The notes beneath the pieces are model-generated. The model did no database searches. It was not told where the DNA came from and saw only the letters and a program-made list of their open reading frames with translations. A stretch of DNA of 64,000 nucleotides from an endosymbiont of Bathymodiolus septemdierum str. Myojin knoll (GTDB lineage Bacteria > Pseudomonadota > Gammaproteobacteria > PS1 > Pseudothioglobaceae), in assembly GCF_001547755.1 (NCBI RefSeq), contig NZ_AP013042.1, positions 124,001 to 188,000 of the forward strand, written 5' to 3'. Shown here in pieces: positions 1-9,533 of this stretch (the first letter of the stretch is position 1; each line of letters begins with the position of its first letter). The translations under genes were made by a program, and so were the position numbers.

Positions 1-2
1 TT

Positions 3-950
3 AACGACAAATTAGGCAACAATATCAAAGCCTCCCAAGTTAATTATTTTAAAAATGAGATGAAAATTGGCGATATTGTTATTATTAGCGACGGTAACTA
101 TAAATTTAAAGCTATTGCTGAGATTACGGGAGAATATTATTTTGACGAAGCGTCAGAATTGCCACAAAAAAGAAAAATAAAATGGCTACAAAAGTTTTCA
201 AATTCTCGCCCAGTATTGGAAATCAGTAGCAAAAACTTTACGCAAACTACCATTAACAAGCCAAAACATATTGATAGAGGTAAGTTGCAAGCCTATTTAA
301 CCGATACGCAAAGTATCGATAACAACAAGCCCTACATCTTAATCATCGATGAAATCAATCGTGGTAATATCTCACGGATTTTTGGCGAGTTGATTACCTT
401 GATTGAGCCGAGTAAACGAACAGAAGAGGAGGAAGAAATATCCGTTAAATTACCTTATTCTAAAGATGATTTTTCAGTGCCAAAGAATCTTTATATTATC
501 GGCACGATGAATACCGCTGATAGAAGTTTGGCGTTGATGGATACGGCACTTCGTAGGCGGTTTGATTTTATTGAAATGATGCCAGATGTCGGTTTAATTA
601 CTAATGATTGTGGTGGTGTCAATTTACAAGAAATGCTAGAAACTATCAACCAAAGAATTGAGGTTTTGTACGACAGAGAGCATACGATTGGACATTCTTT
701 TTTAATGGGTATTGATAATTTAGAACAATTACGAAACGCGTTTAAAAATAAAATTTTGCCGTTATTAGAAGAATATTTTTATGATGATTTTGAAAAAATA
801 AATCTTGTTTTAGGTAACGATAGTTTTTATAAAAAAGAAACAAAACAAGTAGGAGAAATTAGTAAGGATATTTATCAAAAACAAGATATTAGCGAATTGA
901 ATGCCGAATACTTTATTCAAATTTATTCACAGAAAGCTGATACGGAATAA
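3..950 (+). CDS. mcrB: McrB-like AAA+ GTPase subunit of a McrBC-type restriction system (5' end outside window)
   Basis: The frame is open from the left edge, so the N-terminus and Walker A motif lie outside the window; the methionine codon at 60 is internal. McrB is the nucleotide-driven motor that recruits the McrC nuclease to modified DNA. Visible are a Walker B/McrB signature (IIDEINRGNISRIFGELI, codons near 345-400), sensor-1 TMNTADRS and the LRRRF arginine-rich motif. About 80 residues before Walker B is a KIGDIVIISDGNYKFKAIAE stretch resembling the small beta-barrel modified-base readers (EVE/PUA-like); it appears to sit between Walker A and Walker B, where E. coli McrB has none. The stop codon overlaps the start of mcrC by one base (TAATG), so the two are translationally coupled. 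Family assignment is secure; the reader-domain reading is inference. Confidence 0.88.
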   Translation, partial: NDKLGNNIKASQVNYFKNEMKIGDIVIISDGNYKFKAIAEITGEYYFDEASELPQKRKIKWLQKFSNSRPVLEISSKNFTQTTINKPKHIDRGKLQAYLTDTQSIDNNKPYILIIDEINRGNISRIFGELITLIEPSKRTEEEEEISVKLPYSKDDFSVPKNLYIIGTMNTADRSLALMDTALRRRFDFIEMMPDVGLITNDCGGVNLQEMLETINQRIEVLYDREHTIGHSFLMGIDNLEQLRNAFKNKILPLLEEYFYDDFEKINLVLGNDSFYKKETKQVGEISKDIYQKQDISELNAEYFIQIYSQKADTE

Positions 951-2236
951 TGCAATTGCTATACATTCGTGAGTTTGGAAAAATTGTCAGGGGTGAAGAA
1001 AACGAACAGAAAAGTGTTGATGAGATAACACTCAATCGCAGTGCTTGGGATTTTTTGGCAAAGTATGCTGAGTCTGATAAAGAAGACGATAGATTTATTA
1101 GATTTGTTAAGTCTACAACCTTGAAAGTTAAAAATTTTGTCGGCGTAATCACAACACCTGATGGCACGCAGATTGAGATTTTGCCGAAAATTGAAGAAGT
1201 GGCAAATGACAAGAGCGTTGAGCAGAGTCGTTCTATTTTAGAAAAAATGCTCAAAGTAGTGAATGATTTGCCGTTTATTCAAACAACTGAAGCGGATTTA
1301 AAATTAAAAAACCGACCTTTGCCTGAAGTGTTAATTGGGTGGTTTTTAAAATCGGTTGATAAAATTATCAAGCAAGGTATTCGCAGGGATTATTTAAGAA
1401 TGCGAGGGCACGAAAAGTTTTTAAAAGGGCAACTGCAAACACATAAACAACTCAACGAACCGCCACACAAGCAGCATTTATTTCATATTGAGTACGATAT
1501 TTTATCGCCTAATCGATGCGAAAATCGGTTGATCCATTCGGCACTTTTGCAGATATTGAAGTGGAGTAAGGATTTTGATCATCAGAAAACGGCAAAGCAT
1601 TTTTTGATGCTTTTTGACGAAGTGCCTGCGTCTGAAAATATCAAAAATGATTTTAATCAATGGGCAAGTGGGCGAGATATGAATTATTATCAAAGCGTTT
1701 TACCGTGGTTGAAATTGATTTTAAATCAACAAAGCCCTTTTGCTTTGAAAGATAAAAACGCAGGTATTTCGTTTTTGTTACCGATGGAGGTTTTATTTGA
1801 AAGGTATGTGGCAAAGAAGTTGGCAGAGCGGTTGCCAAAGGGTTATAAACTGACTGAGCAAAAACCACAAAAACCTTTGGCGTATTTTGAAAATAACGGT
1901 GTTTTTATGATGAAACCAGATATTGTCATTTCAAAAATTTCAAATAAAAACCCTGTTTGCATCCTTGATACTAAGTGGAAGTTGATTGATGAAAATCAAA
2001 CTTATAAAAATGGCAGTGTGGATAATAAGAGGGGTATTAGTCAGAGCGATATGTATCAACTTTTTGCCTATGGTAAGAAATACAAAGTGGCAAAAGTGGT
2101 GTTAATTTACCCACAATGGACGCAGTTTGAAAATGAATTTGCATTTCAGATTGACGAGAATTTAGATTTATGTGTCAAGCCTTTTGCACTTGATGACGAT
2201 AAGATGACAGCCTTTGGTTTAAGCATTGCTGGATAA
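950..2236 (+). CDS. mcrC: McrC-like nuclease subunit of the McrBC restriction system
   Basis: This 428-residue protein has the length and layout of McrC, which binds McrB hexamers and supplies the endonuclease. The N-terminal part carries the McrC-family segment GVITTPDGTQIEILPKI (residues 65-81); the middle has ENRLIHSALLQILK (191-204); the C-terminal half holds a PD-(D/E)XK nuclease core with KPDIVIS (D324) and CILDTKWKLID (D340, K342). Both catalytic motifs look intact, so the system is probably active if mcrB is complete. It starts inside the mcrB stop codon. No terminator was seen after the stop; hicAB follows after 175 bases with its own promoter-like sequence. Confidence 0.9.
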   Translation: MQLLYIREFGKIVRGEENEQKSVDEITLNRSAWDFLAKYAESDKEDDRFIRFVKSTTLKVKNFVGVITTPDGTQIEILPKIEEVANDKSVEQSRSILEKMLKVVNDLPFIQTTEADLKLKNRPLPEVLIGWFLKSVDKIIKQGIRRDYLRMRGHEKFLKGQLQTHKQLNEPPHKQHLFHIEYDILSPNRCENRLIHSALLQILKWSKDFDHQKTAKHFLMLFDEVPASENIKNDFNQWASGRDMNYYQSVLPWLKLILNQQSPFALKDKNAGISFLLPMEVLFERYVAKKLAERLPKGYKLTEQKPQKPLAYFENNGVFMMKPDIVISKISNKNPVCILDTKWKLIDENQTYKNGSVDNKRGISQSDMYQLFAYGKKYKVAKVVLIYPQWTQFENEFAFQIDENLDLCVKPFALDDDKMTAFGLSIAG

Positions 2237-2350
2237 AATTCTCATCTTAGTGCGAATGGAATGCAACAGCGTGGAATTAGATATACAAATCCTTGCCGCT
2301 TAATAATTGAATTGGTTTGTAGATATTGGAAACTCTTGGCAAGAGGTATA

Positions 2351-2378
2351 TTGATGGCAATATTAAATAGTGTATAAT
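2351..2378 (+). promoter_or_regulatory. Probable sigma70 promoter of hicAB
   Basis: TTGATG at 2351-2356 and a perfect TATAAT at 2373-2378 are separated by 16 bases, about 30 bases ahead of the hicA start. The rest of 2237-2411 shows no gene or hairpin that I can support. Confidence 0.55.
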
Positions 2379-2411
2379 AATACTTAACCACTAAAAAAGG
2401 GTTATTTTTAA

Positions 2412-2645
2412 ATGAGTAAGCAGCAAAAAATCTTAGATGTGATGAAAAGCAACCCTAAGAATGTTGACTTTAAAATATTAAGAAAGTTATTGGAAAAATC
2501 AGGTTACGAGTGTATCAACAGTGGTGGCAGTCATTTTGTTTTTCGTAAACAAGGCTGTTCAAGTGTTACTATCCCGTTCAAACGCCCGATTAAAGTAATT
2601 TATGTAAAAAGAGTGTTAGAAATTTTGGAGAGAAACAATGATTAA
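2412..2645 (+). CDS. hicA: HicA-family mRNA interferase toxin
   Basis: A 77-residue protein of the HicA/YcfA double-stranded-RNA-binding fold. HicA toxins cleave mRNA using a single conserved histidine; here it is in SGGSHFVFR (H41), followed by VTIPFKRPIKVIYVKRVLEI, the usual helix that closes the fold. It is longer at the N-terminus than the shortest HicA proteins (about 58 residues). It overlaps hicB by 8 bases, the usual toxin-first order. A weak AAGGG precedes the start by about 10 bases. Confidence 0.9.
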   Translation: MSKQQKILDVMKSNPKNVDFKILRKLLEKSGYECINSGGSHFVFRKQGCSSVTIPFKRPIKVIYVKRVLEILERNND

Positions 2646-3021
2646 AAATAAAGAATATTACCAAGCAATTGATTACGACATTATCGTTTCAACAGTGAGC
2701 GAGGATGATGGCGGTGGCTATATGGCATACTACAAAAATATCGATGGCGTGATGGGTGATGGAAAAACAGAATCCGAAGCCGTTGCAGATGTCAAAAATG
2801 CGTTTGATTGTTATTTGGATGTTGCATTAAAAAACAAAGATGCCATTCCAGAGCCAGAAAATCTAAACAAAGCCAAGAAAATTAACATTTCAATGGCTGC
2901 CAGCAAAATCAAGAGCTTAGACATTTATGCCAAACGGCTCAACACAACAAGAAGTGGACTGCTGACTATGTTGAGCGACAAGTTATTGAATGGCGATATT
3001 GAATTACATCCAAAACCTTAA
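2638..3021 (+). CDS. hicB: HicB-family antitoxin
   Basis: A 127-residue partner of HicA. The N-terminal half is the partial RNase H-like HicB fold (EDDGGGYMAYYKNIDGVMGD, roughly 23-42, then TESEAVADVKNAFDCYLD), which blocks the toxin. The C-terminal half (NISMAASKIKSLDIYAKRLN and TTRSGLLTML) resembles a ribbon-helix-helix or helical DNA-binding segment, so the protein probably also represses its own promoter. The 8-base overlap with hicA supports co-production. Confidence 0.88.
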   Translation: MIKNKEYYQAIDYDIIVSTVSEDDGGGYMAYYKNIDGVMGDGKTESEAVADVKNAFDCYLDVALKNKDAIPEPENLNKAKKINISMAASKIKSLDIYAKRLNTTRSGLLTMLSDKLLNGDIELHPKP

Positions 3022-3098
3022 TAGAGTGGCAACATATTTAAAGGCAGCTGGCTTGATAATGATAAAATGACGAGCATATCTTATTTACCAATCAAACG

Positions 3099-4796
3099 AT
3101 GAAAGAAAAATTACAAGAATTATTGAAGCAGGCGTTAGCGATACTGGTGCAGGACGGGGGGTTGGCGTATGTGCCAGAAGATATTCGCATTGACCATTCT
3201 AAGGATAAGACACAGGGAGATTTTGCGACCAATATTGCGATGGTGCTGTCAAAGCAGGCGAAGTGTGCGCCGAAGGTTTTGGCAGAGCGGATTGTGGCGA
3301 GTTTTCCTGAATCAGATGTGGTGGAAAAAGTTGAAATTGCGGGACCAGGATTTATTAATTTCTTTATGTCACAGGGGGCAAACGCCTCTGTGGTGGGGCA
3401 GATTATTGAACAAGGTGAGGCGTATGGGTTGTCAGATTTGGGTGCGGGACAGCGGATTTTGTTGGAGTTTGTTTCGGCAAATCCGACCGGGCCTTTGCAT
3501 GTGGGACATGGACGAGGGGCAGCGTACGGAGCGACGGTTTCCAATCTTTTAAAGGCGGTCGGGTTTGAAGTCGATAATGAATATTATGTGAATGATGCAG
3601 GTCGGCAGATGGATATTTTGGCGACTTCGGTGTATTTACGCTATATAAAAACTAATAAATTTCCTGATAACGGTTATAAAGGCGATTATATTTTTGATAT
3701 TGCCAAACAAATTAGCGCTGTGGAAAAATATGATATTTTTACCGATGTGTGTAAAGACGAACGAGACGGTGGCGATAAAGAAAAGCATATTGATGGGCTG
3801 ATTGCAAATTGTAAGAAGGCACTAGGGAGTGATTATAAAAAGATATTTGATTTGTCCATTACTGAGATTTTGGGTGATATTAAAGTTGATTTGGGCGAGT
3901 TTGGGGTTGCATATCAGCAGTGGTTTAGTGAACAATCCTTAGTGGATAGCGGGCTATCAAAGACAACGGTGGAGACTCTGCAGGCATCAGGACATATATA
4001 CGAAAAGGATGGGGCACTTTGGTTTAAAACCACCGATTTTGGCGATGATTTAGACCGTGTGGTGGTGCGTGATAATGGGTTGCATACTTATTTTGCCTCA
4101 GATATTGCCTATCATCGGGAGAAGTTTGAACGAGGCTATGACAAGGTAATCAATATTTGGGGAGCAGACCATCATGGCTATATTGCCCGTGTAAAGGCAG
4201 CGATTAAGGCGCTAGGATTTGATGAGGGTAAATTAGAAATTTTGTTGGTGCAATTTGCAAATTTGTATCGCCATGGCGAGAAAGTGGCAATGTCCACGCG
4301 CTCGGGCTCGTTTGTGACTTTAAAAGAATTGCGTGAAGAAGTGGGGAATGATGCGGCGCGCTTTTTCTATATCTTGCGTAAGTCAGAACAGCATATGGAT
4401 TTTGATTTGGATTTGGCAAAGTCAAAAACCAATGAAAATCCGGTGTTTTATATTCAATATGCCCACGCGAGGATTTGCTCAGTATTAGCCAAGGCACAGG
4501 GCAATGGGACGGCAGATTTATCGTTGTTAAATGATGAATATGAGCAGGCATTGATTAAGCAATTAGGGCGTTATGCAGAGATTGTAAAAAATGCTGCCAT
4601 CAATTATGAGCCGCATATCTTGGCGTATTATTTGCGTGATTTGGCGAGTGATTTTCACAGTTATTACAATAATTGTGAGTTCTTGATTGAAGATAAAACA
4701 TTGCAAGCCAGTCGTTTAGAATTGGCGAAAGCAACTAAGCAAGTGATTCAAAATGGTTTGCAATTATTAGGCGTATCTGCCCCTGAAAAAATGTAA
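3099..4796 (+). CDS. argS: Arginyl-tRNA synthetase
   Basis: Class I aminoacyl-tRNA synthetase charging tRNA-Arg in the cytoplasm. The 565 residues begin with the ArgRS-specific N-terminal domain ([11 protein letters not shown] near 40-50), then the HIGH motif as HVGHGR (134-139) inside [13 protein letters not shown]. The KMSKS loop is the degenerate KVAMSTRSG form, common in ArgRS. A helical anticodon-binding domain ends the protein. There is no clear Shine-Dalgarno sequence before the start (AATCAAACGATG). The ATPase gene downstream begins only nine bases after the stop, so argS is likely the promoter-proximal gene of the run to 9533. Confidence 0.96.
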   Translation: MKEKLQELLKQALAILVQDGGLAYVPEDIRIDHSKDKTQGDFATNIAMVLSKQAKCAPKVLAERIVASFPESDVVEKVEIAGPGFINFFMSQGANASVVGQIIEQGEAYGLSDLGAGQRILLEFVSANPTGPLHVGHGRGAAYGATVSNLLKAVGFEVDNEYYVNDAGRQMDILATSVYLRYIKTNKFPDNGYKGDYIFDIAKQISAVEKYDIFTDVCKDERDGGDKEKHIDGLIANCKKALGSDYKKIFDLSITEILGDIKVDLGEFGVAYQQWFSEQSLVDSGLSKTTVETLQASGHIYEKDGALWFKTTDFGDDLDRVVVRDNGLHTYFASDIAYHREKFERGYDKVINIWGADHHGYIARVKAAIKALGFDEGKLEILLVQFANLYRHGEKVAMSTRSGSFVTLKELREEVGNDAARFFYILRKSEQHMDFDLDLAKSKTNENPVFYIQYAHARICSVLAKAQGNGTADLSLLNDEYEQALIKQLGRYAEIVKNAAINYEPHILAYYLRDLASDFHSYYNNCEFLIEDKTLQASRLELAKATKQVIQNGLQLLGVSAPEKM

Positions 4797-4805
4797 AATT
4801 AGTTT

Positions 4806-5846
4806 ATGGATAATTTATCTCACATTAAAATCAAAGGCTTTAAATCTATTAAAGAGTTAGATTTAGAAATGAAGCCGATTAATGTATTGATCGGGGCGAA
4901 TGGATCAGGCAAGAGTAATTTTATTTCGGTTTTTGAATTTCTTAAATATGCTGTTGATGATAACATAGAAAAAACCGAGTTATATGTAAAACAACACGGC
5001 GGTAGTGATGCTTTTTTACTTTTTGGTAGCAATATAACCAAGAAAATAAATATTGATATTAACATACAAAAGCATAAATATAGTTTGGGATTTGAAGTAG
5101 ATTACAACAAAGATGTATTAACAAGCACAAGTATTGCCTCAAATTTAGAAAATTCTTATGATAATTTTATTTATTTTGAAAAAGACATAAAAAGCATAAA
5201 TACTTACCATTTTCACAATACTGGTAAAGCCGTTAGCTTTAAAAAGTATCAGGAAAAAAATGACTACGCTTTTTTGCGTTCAGATGCTAAAAATATAGCA
5301 CCATTTTTATACCACATAAGAGAGAAATTTAATCAAGAGTATAGACAAATAGTTCAATCTATTCAAACAGTTGCCCCTTATTTTCATGATTTTGTGCTAA
5401 ATTTAGTGGGTGAAAAAAATGACGAAAGGATTTTGTTAAGATGGCAGCATAAGAATGATCTGGACAATGATTTTTCAGCCAATCAATTGTCAGATGGCAC
5501 AGCCCGTTTTATCTGTATGGCAACACTATTTTTGCAGCCTAAGGAGTTGCGACCTAAAACCATTATTTTAGATGAGCCAGAAATTGGGCTGCATCCAACT
5601 GCAATTGCTGTCTTATCAGAAATTATCCAGACAGTGGCAAATGATGGGGCGCAAGTTATTATTTCTACTCAGTCTGTTGAGCTCGCTAATTATTTTGAAC
5701 CCGATGATTTTATTATTGTGGATTATGAAAATGGCGAGTCAAAATTTAAAAGGTTAAACGCACAAGATTTAGGTGATTGGATTGAGACTTATCAAGTGGG
5801 AGAGGCTTGGAGTGAAGGCTTGTTGGGCGGTGAGCCAAAATGGTAA
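4806..5846 (+). CDS. RecF/OLD-like AAA ATPase, first gene of an ATPase-DUF4276 pair
   Basis: A 346-residue stand-alone ATPase of the SMC/ABC-like class (AAA_21). Walker A is GANGSGKS (30-37), the ABC-type signature is LSDGTARF (228-235), Walker B is IILDEPE (253-259) and ISTQS (286-290) fits the switch position. It overlaps the following DUF4276 gene by seven bases. ATPases of this type paired with a DUF4276 or TOPRIM-like partner are widespread near defence genes and resemble two-gene nuclease systems such as PARIS or OLD, but the function of this pair is not established here. AT-rich compared with argS. Family call is firm, role is inferred. Confidence 0.85.
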   Translation: MDNLSHIKIKGFKSIKELDLEMKPINVLIGANGSGKSNFISVFEFLKYAVDDNIEKTELYVKQHGGSDAFLLFGSNITKKINIDINIQKHKYSLGFEVDYNKDVLTSTSIASNLENSYDNFIYFEKDIKSINTYHFHNTGKAVSFKKYQEKNDYAFLRSDAKNIAPFLYHIREKFNQEYRQIVQSIQTVAPYFHDFVLNLVGEKNDERILLRWQHKNDLDNDFSANQLSDGTARFICMATLFLQPKELRPKTIILDEPEIGLHPTAIAVLSEIIQTVANDGAQVIISTQSVELANYFEPDDFIIVDYENGESKFKRLNAQDLGDWIETYQVGEAWSEGLLGGEPKW

Positions 5847-6430
5847 GACTATTAATCTCGGCAGAAGGGCATTCGGAATATAAATTTATAAAAGAGAGCG
5901 TTGATCCGTATTTAGCAGGATTAAACATATTTGTGGAAATACAAAATATGAAAGGCAATGTTGGTGTTGACAGGGTGAACTCAAAACTTAATAAGTTGAT
6001 TTACAATTATGATTATGTGACAACCTTGTATGATTTTTATGGCTTTAAGAAAAAATCCCAAGAAGAAACAAAACAAAGTTTAGAAAGTAGGATTAAGCAA
6101 GGTATTAAACAAGCACAGCAACATAAGATAATTCCTTATATTCAAATGTATGAATTTGAAGCCTTGCTTTTTAGCGATGCTGAAATTATGGCAAATGGGC
6201 TTGATACTTCGCAAAACTGGATTGATAGCATTGTGAATGATTTTCCAAACCTGGAAACAATTAATAACTCTAAAGAAACTGCACCATCCAAGCGCATTGG
6301 AAAGAATGCAAAGTACATAAAAACCCAACATGCACCAAAAATATTACAAGAGATTGGCTTGCTAAAAATAAGAGAAAAATGTCAAGGTTTTAATGCTTGG
6401 CTAACACAATTAGAAAAATTAGGTGAATGA
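5840..6430 (+). CDS. DUF4276 protein, probable TOPRIM-like partner of the upstream ATPase
   Basis: A 196-residue protein with the DUF4276 pattern: an early EGHSE (E9 to E13) followed by a hydrophobic strand and TTLYDFYGF (D65), then YIQMYEFEALLFSD (about 101-114). The glutamate followed by an aspartate after a beta-strand is the layout of TOPRIM nuclease/primase folds, which would give a metal-dependent nuclease driven by the ATPase; this fold assignment is inference. It overlaps the ATPase gene at its start and the helicase gene at its end by eight bases, so all three are likely co-translated. Confidence 0.78.
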   Translation: MVRLLISAEGHSEYKFIKESVDPYLAGLNIFVEIQNMKGNVGVDRVNSKLNKLIYNYDYVTTLYDFYGFKKKSQEETKQSLESRIKQGIKQAQQHKIIPYIQMYEFEALLFSDAEIMANGLDTSQNWIDSIVNDFPNLETINNSKETAPSKRIGKNAKYIKTQHAPKILQEIGLLKIREKCQGFNAWLTQLEKLGE

Positions 6431-9400
6431 CCAAAAACAAAGAAATCAAGCCTTAGATATTAGCCAGTCTTTTATCGTGCAAGCGCCAGCAGGATCGGGA
6501 AAAACAGAGTTATTAACGCAACGCTATTTGAAATTATTGGCACATTGTGTAGAACCTGAGAGTGTCATTGCGATGACTTTTACCAATAAAGCGGTGGATG
6601 AGATGACGCATCGGGTGTTATCGGCGTTGAAATCGACAGTGCAATCACGACCTAGTGAGCCACATAAACAAACGACTTATGATTTGGCAGCAGCGGCAAT
6701 GAGGCACTCGGATGAGCAAGGGTGGCAGTTGTTGCAAAATCCGAAACGCTTAAAAATCTCAACCATTGATGGGCTTTATAGTCTGATTACTAATCGTTAT
6801 CCTTTGCCAGGTCAGTTGGTTCCGAGACAAATTATGGCGCAGCAATGGGAGCGAAATAAAGCCTATCAGATAGCAGCACAGCAGACATTAATGTTGATTG
6901 ATGATGAGGAGTATGGCAAGGATATTCAAAATTTGTTGTTACACCTGGATAATAATGTCAGCAAGTTTGAGAGCTTGGTGGTGCAGATGCTGTCGAAGCG
7001 GGATCAATGGTTGGGGCGCTTGTATCGGGATAATGTGCTAGATTTACAAATATTGCAAGACAGTGCTAGAACGATTGTGAAACAATATTTTGAGTATTTA
7101 CAACCATTGGCTAAAGTGTATTTAGATGATGAATTTTTTGGATTGTTGTCTGCTCGTGAAGGTAAGTTATACACCCTGCCAACGACTAATTTTTCGGATT
7201 TGGAGGCGTGGCAGACCATTGCAGATTTATGTTTGACCAAAAAAGGCACATGGCGTACAGCAGTTAATAAACTCAAGGAAAACTTGTCCGAACAAAAAGC
7301 ACTTGGCGAAGCATTGCAAGGCTTAAGGAGTTTGCCAAATATTGATTTTTCGCAAGCACAGGCGGATATTTTGCAGACCATTGCACAGGTATTAAAATTA
7401 TCTGTGGCACAACTCAATATCTATTTTGAAGCGCAGCAAGCACACGATTTTATTGAGGTGGCGTTGAATGCTAATCAGGCATTGGACAGTCAAATTGGCG
7501 TGAGCGATATTGCCCTATTTATGGATTATAAAGTGCAACATTTGCTGATTGACGAGTTTCAAGACACTTCGGCATCACAGTTTAATACGGTTGAAAAATT
7601 GATAGAACAATGGCAAACAGATGATGAAAAAACGCTGTTCTTGGTGGGCGATCCAATGCAATCAATTTACCGATTTAGAGAATCTCAGGTGGGGTTATTT
7701 TTGCAAGTGCGAGATAAGGGAATTGCGAACATTCGTCCAACTTCATTGGTATTGAGTACCAATTTTCGCTCTTCAAAAAGTATTGTTGAGGGCAATAATG
7801 GATTTTTCAGTAAGATTTTCCCTGAGTGTGACGATGTACATAAAGGTGCAATTTCTTACTCACCATCGCTTGCAAATTCGGATACAAAGGATGACAATGC
7901 CATTGCATTCTATCCCTTTGCCCACGACCAATATCTATGTGAAGCAAAAACGATTGGCACGATTGTCGCCGCTAGTTTGGCGAAAAATACACAAAATACA
8001 ATTGCGATTTTGGTGCGTGGGCGGGCACATTTGTTGCACATCGCACAACAGTTAATGGATGAGAAAATTGCATTTGAATCGGTAGATATTACCGAATTAA
8101 AAGACCATTTATTGACGCGGGACCTGCTCTCGCTAAGTAAGGCTTTATTGCATTTGGGCGATAAACTGGCGTGGTTGAGTGTGTTGCGCGCCCCTTGGTG
8201 CGGCTTGATTTTGGATGATTTGTTGGTGCTATCTGAGGATGATAATCAGATAATTTATAGGCAACTAAATGATGAGGCGATATTGGTAAAAATGAGTGCA
8301 GATGGGCGTGAGCGTGCACAGCATCTATATCAGTGTTTGCAAGAGGTTATTAGCAATCAAGGGCGATTTAATTTTGTGGAATTATTGACCCATACAATGA
8401 ATCAATTGGGGTTAAAAAATGAGACTTTAGCAAAAACGGAATTGGCAATTAAAGACAAATTTTTGCAGATTATTTATGAATGCGAACAGCAACAATTACT
8501 GAGCGCGGATACCATTGAACAGATGATAGAAAAGTTATATGCACCGAGTGAAAAGGCGCAGGTGAAGTTAATGACAGTGCATGCATCAAAGGGCCTGGAG
8601 TTTGACACGGTGATTATTCCGGGCTTGGGTCGGAGTTCTGGGAGGGATGATTCGCTGATTATTCGATTGCGTGAATTTTCGAATAAGGATTTACTATTAG
8701 CACCAATGAAGTCGGCATCTGCCACACAAGAAAGTGGGGTATATCGGTATTTGAAATCTATTGAAACAGAGCAAAACTATTATGAAAGCATGCGCTTATT
8801 GTATGTGGCAATGACGCGAGCAAAAAGCCATTTACACCTATTGGGGGCAGTAAATAAGTCAGGGAATATCGGTAAAAATACGCTGTTGGAATTATTGGGG
8901 CAGTTTTTTACACATCGGTTTGATGATATTGACAAGACGCCTGATACAGTGGAATCAGCGGAAATTTTGCAGTTAGCGCGTGTTTCCGAGTTAAAAACGC
9001 CAGTTAATCGAATGCAAGAAAAAGGCGAAATGGTAGAATATCAGCAGAATTTTGAACGCTTATTTAAGCGTGCATTAGGCACTTTGGTGCATCAATATTA
9101 TGAGCATCAATTGTTTGAGCCGAGCGCAGAGAATATTCGTAATCAATTGATTAGTATAGGCACGCCGCCGAGTGAGATTGAAAAATGGCAGGCGGTTATC
9201 ACTAAATTATTGAATAACACCAAAAATGATGCTCAATTCGAGTGGCTGTTTAAAGACCGAGCATCCGCACGAAATGAAGCGGAATTTAGCATTAATGGTA
9301 GCACCATCGCTATTGACAGACTATTTATTGATGAGGGGACTTTATGGGTGATTGATTTTAAAACAGCCAAACCTGCTGAGGATGAGCCATTAGAAGCCTT

Positions 9401-9533
9401 TATTAAACGACAACAGCAAGAACACACAAAACAATTGCAGTTCTATAAAACCGCAATGTCTGAGATTTACGACTATCCTGTGCGTTGCGCACTATATTGC
9501 CCTAGCGTCAAACAATTAATCGACATTTCCTAA
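6423..9533 (+). CDS. addA: AddA/RecB-like UvrD-family helicase-nuclease
   Basis: A 1036-residue superfamily 1A helicase with a C-terminal nuclease, the architecture of AddA, which processes DNA double-strand ends for recombination. Walker A is APAGSGKT (21-28), motif Ia TFTNKAVDEMT, motif II LLIDEFQDTSASQF, motif III GDPMQSIYRFRES, motif V LMTVHASKGLEFD and motif VI LLYVAMTRAKSHLHL. The end carries the RecB-type PD-(D/E)XK nuclease: IDRLF then LWVIDFKTAK and QLQFYKTAM. Translation probably starts at the GTG at 6423, eight bases inside the DUF4276 gene. No AddB subunit gene lies beside it in the window, so the partner must be elsewhere or absent. It converges with thiE, overlapping by four bases. 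Confidence 0.85.
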   Translation: MNDQKQRNQALDISQSFIVQAPAGSGKTELLTQRYLKLLAHCVEPESVIAMTFTNKAVDEMTHRVLSALKSTVQSRPSEPHKQTTYDLAAAAMRHSDEQGWQLLQNPKRLKISTIDGLYSLITNRYPLPGQLVPRQIMAQQWERNKAYQIAAQQTLMLIDDEEYGKDIQNLLLHLDNNVSKFESLVVQMLSKRDQWLGRLYRDNVLDLQILQDSARTIVKQYFEYLQPLAKVYLDDEFFGLLSAREGKLYTLPTTNFSDLEAWQTIADLCLTKKGTWRTAVNKLKENLSEQKALGEALQGLRSLPNIDFSQAQADILQTIAQVLKLSVAQLNIYFEAQQAHDFIEVALNANQALDSQIGVSDIALFMDYKVQHLLIDEFQDTSASQFNTVEKLIEQWQTDDEKTLFLVGDPMQSIYRFRESQVGLFLQVRDKGIANIRPTSLVLSTNFRSSKSIVEGNNGFFSKIFPECDDVHKGAISYSPSLANSDTKDDNAIAFYPFAHDQYLCEAKTIGTIVAASLAKNTQNTIAILVRGRAHLLHIAQQLMDEKIAFESVDITELKDHLLTRDLLSLSKALLHLGDKLAWLSVLRAPWCGLILDDLLVLSEDDNQIIYRQLNDEAILVKMSADGRERAQHLYQCLQEVISNQGRFNFVELLTHTMNQLGLKNETLAKTELAIKDKFLQIIYECEQQQLLSADTIEQMIEKLYAPSEKAQVKLMTVHASKGLEFDTVIIPGLGRSSGRDDSLIIRLREFSNKDLLLAPMKSASATQESGVYRYLKSIETEQNYYESMRLLYVAMTRAKSHLHLLGAVNKSGNIGKNTLLELLGQFFTHRFDDIDKTPDTVESAEILQLARVSELKTPVNRMQEKGEMVEYQQNFERLFKRALGTLVHQYYEHQLFEPSAENIRNQLISIGTPPSEIEKWQAVITKLLNNTKNDAQFEWLFKDRASARNEAEFSINGSTIAIDRLFIDEGTLWVIDFKTAKPAEDEPLEAFIKRQQQEHTKQLQFYKTAMSEIYDYPVRCALYCPSVKQLIDIS

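Noticed and set aside
3169-3552. A 127-codon frame inside argS
   Set aside because: Out-of-frame shadow of argS; Trp/Arg/Cys-rich product without recognisable motifs.
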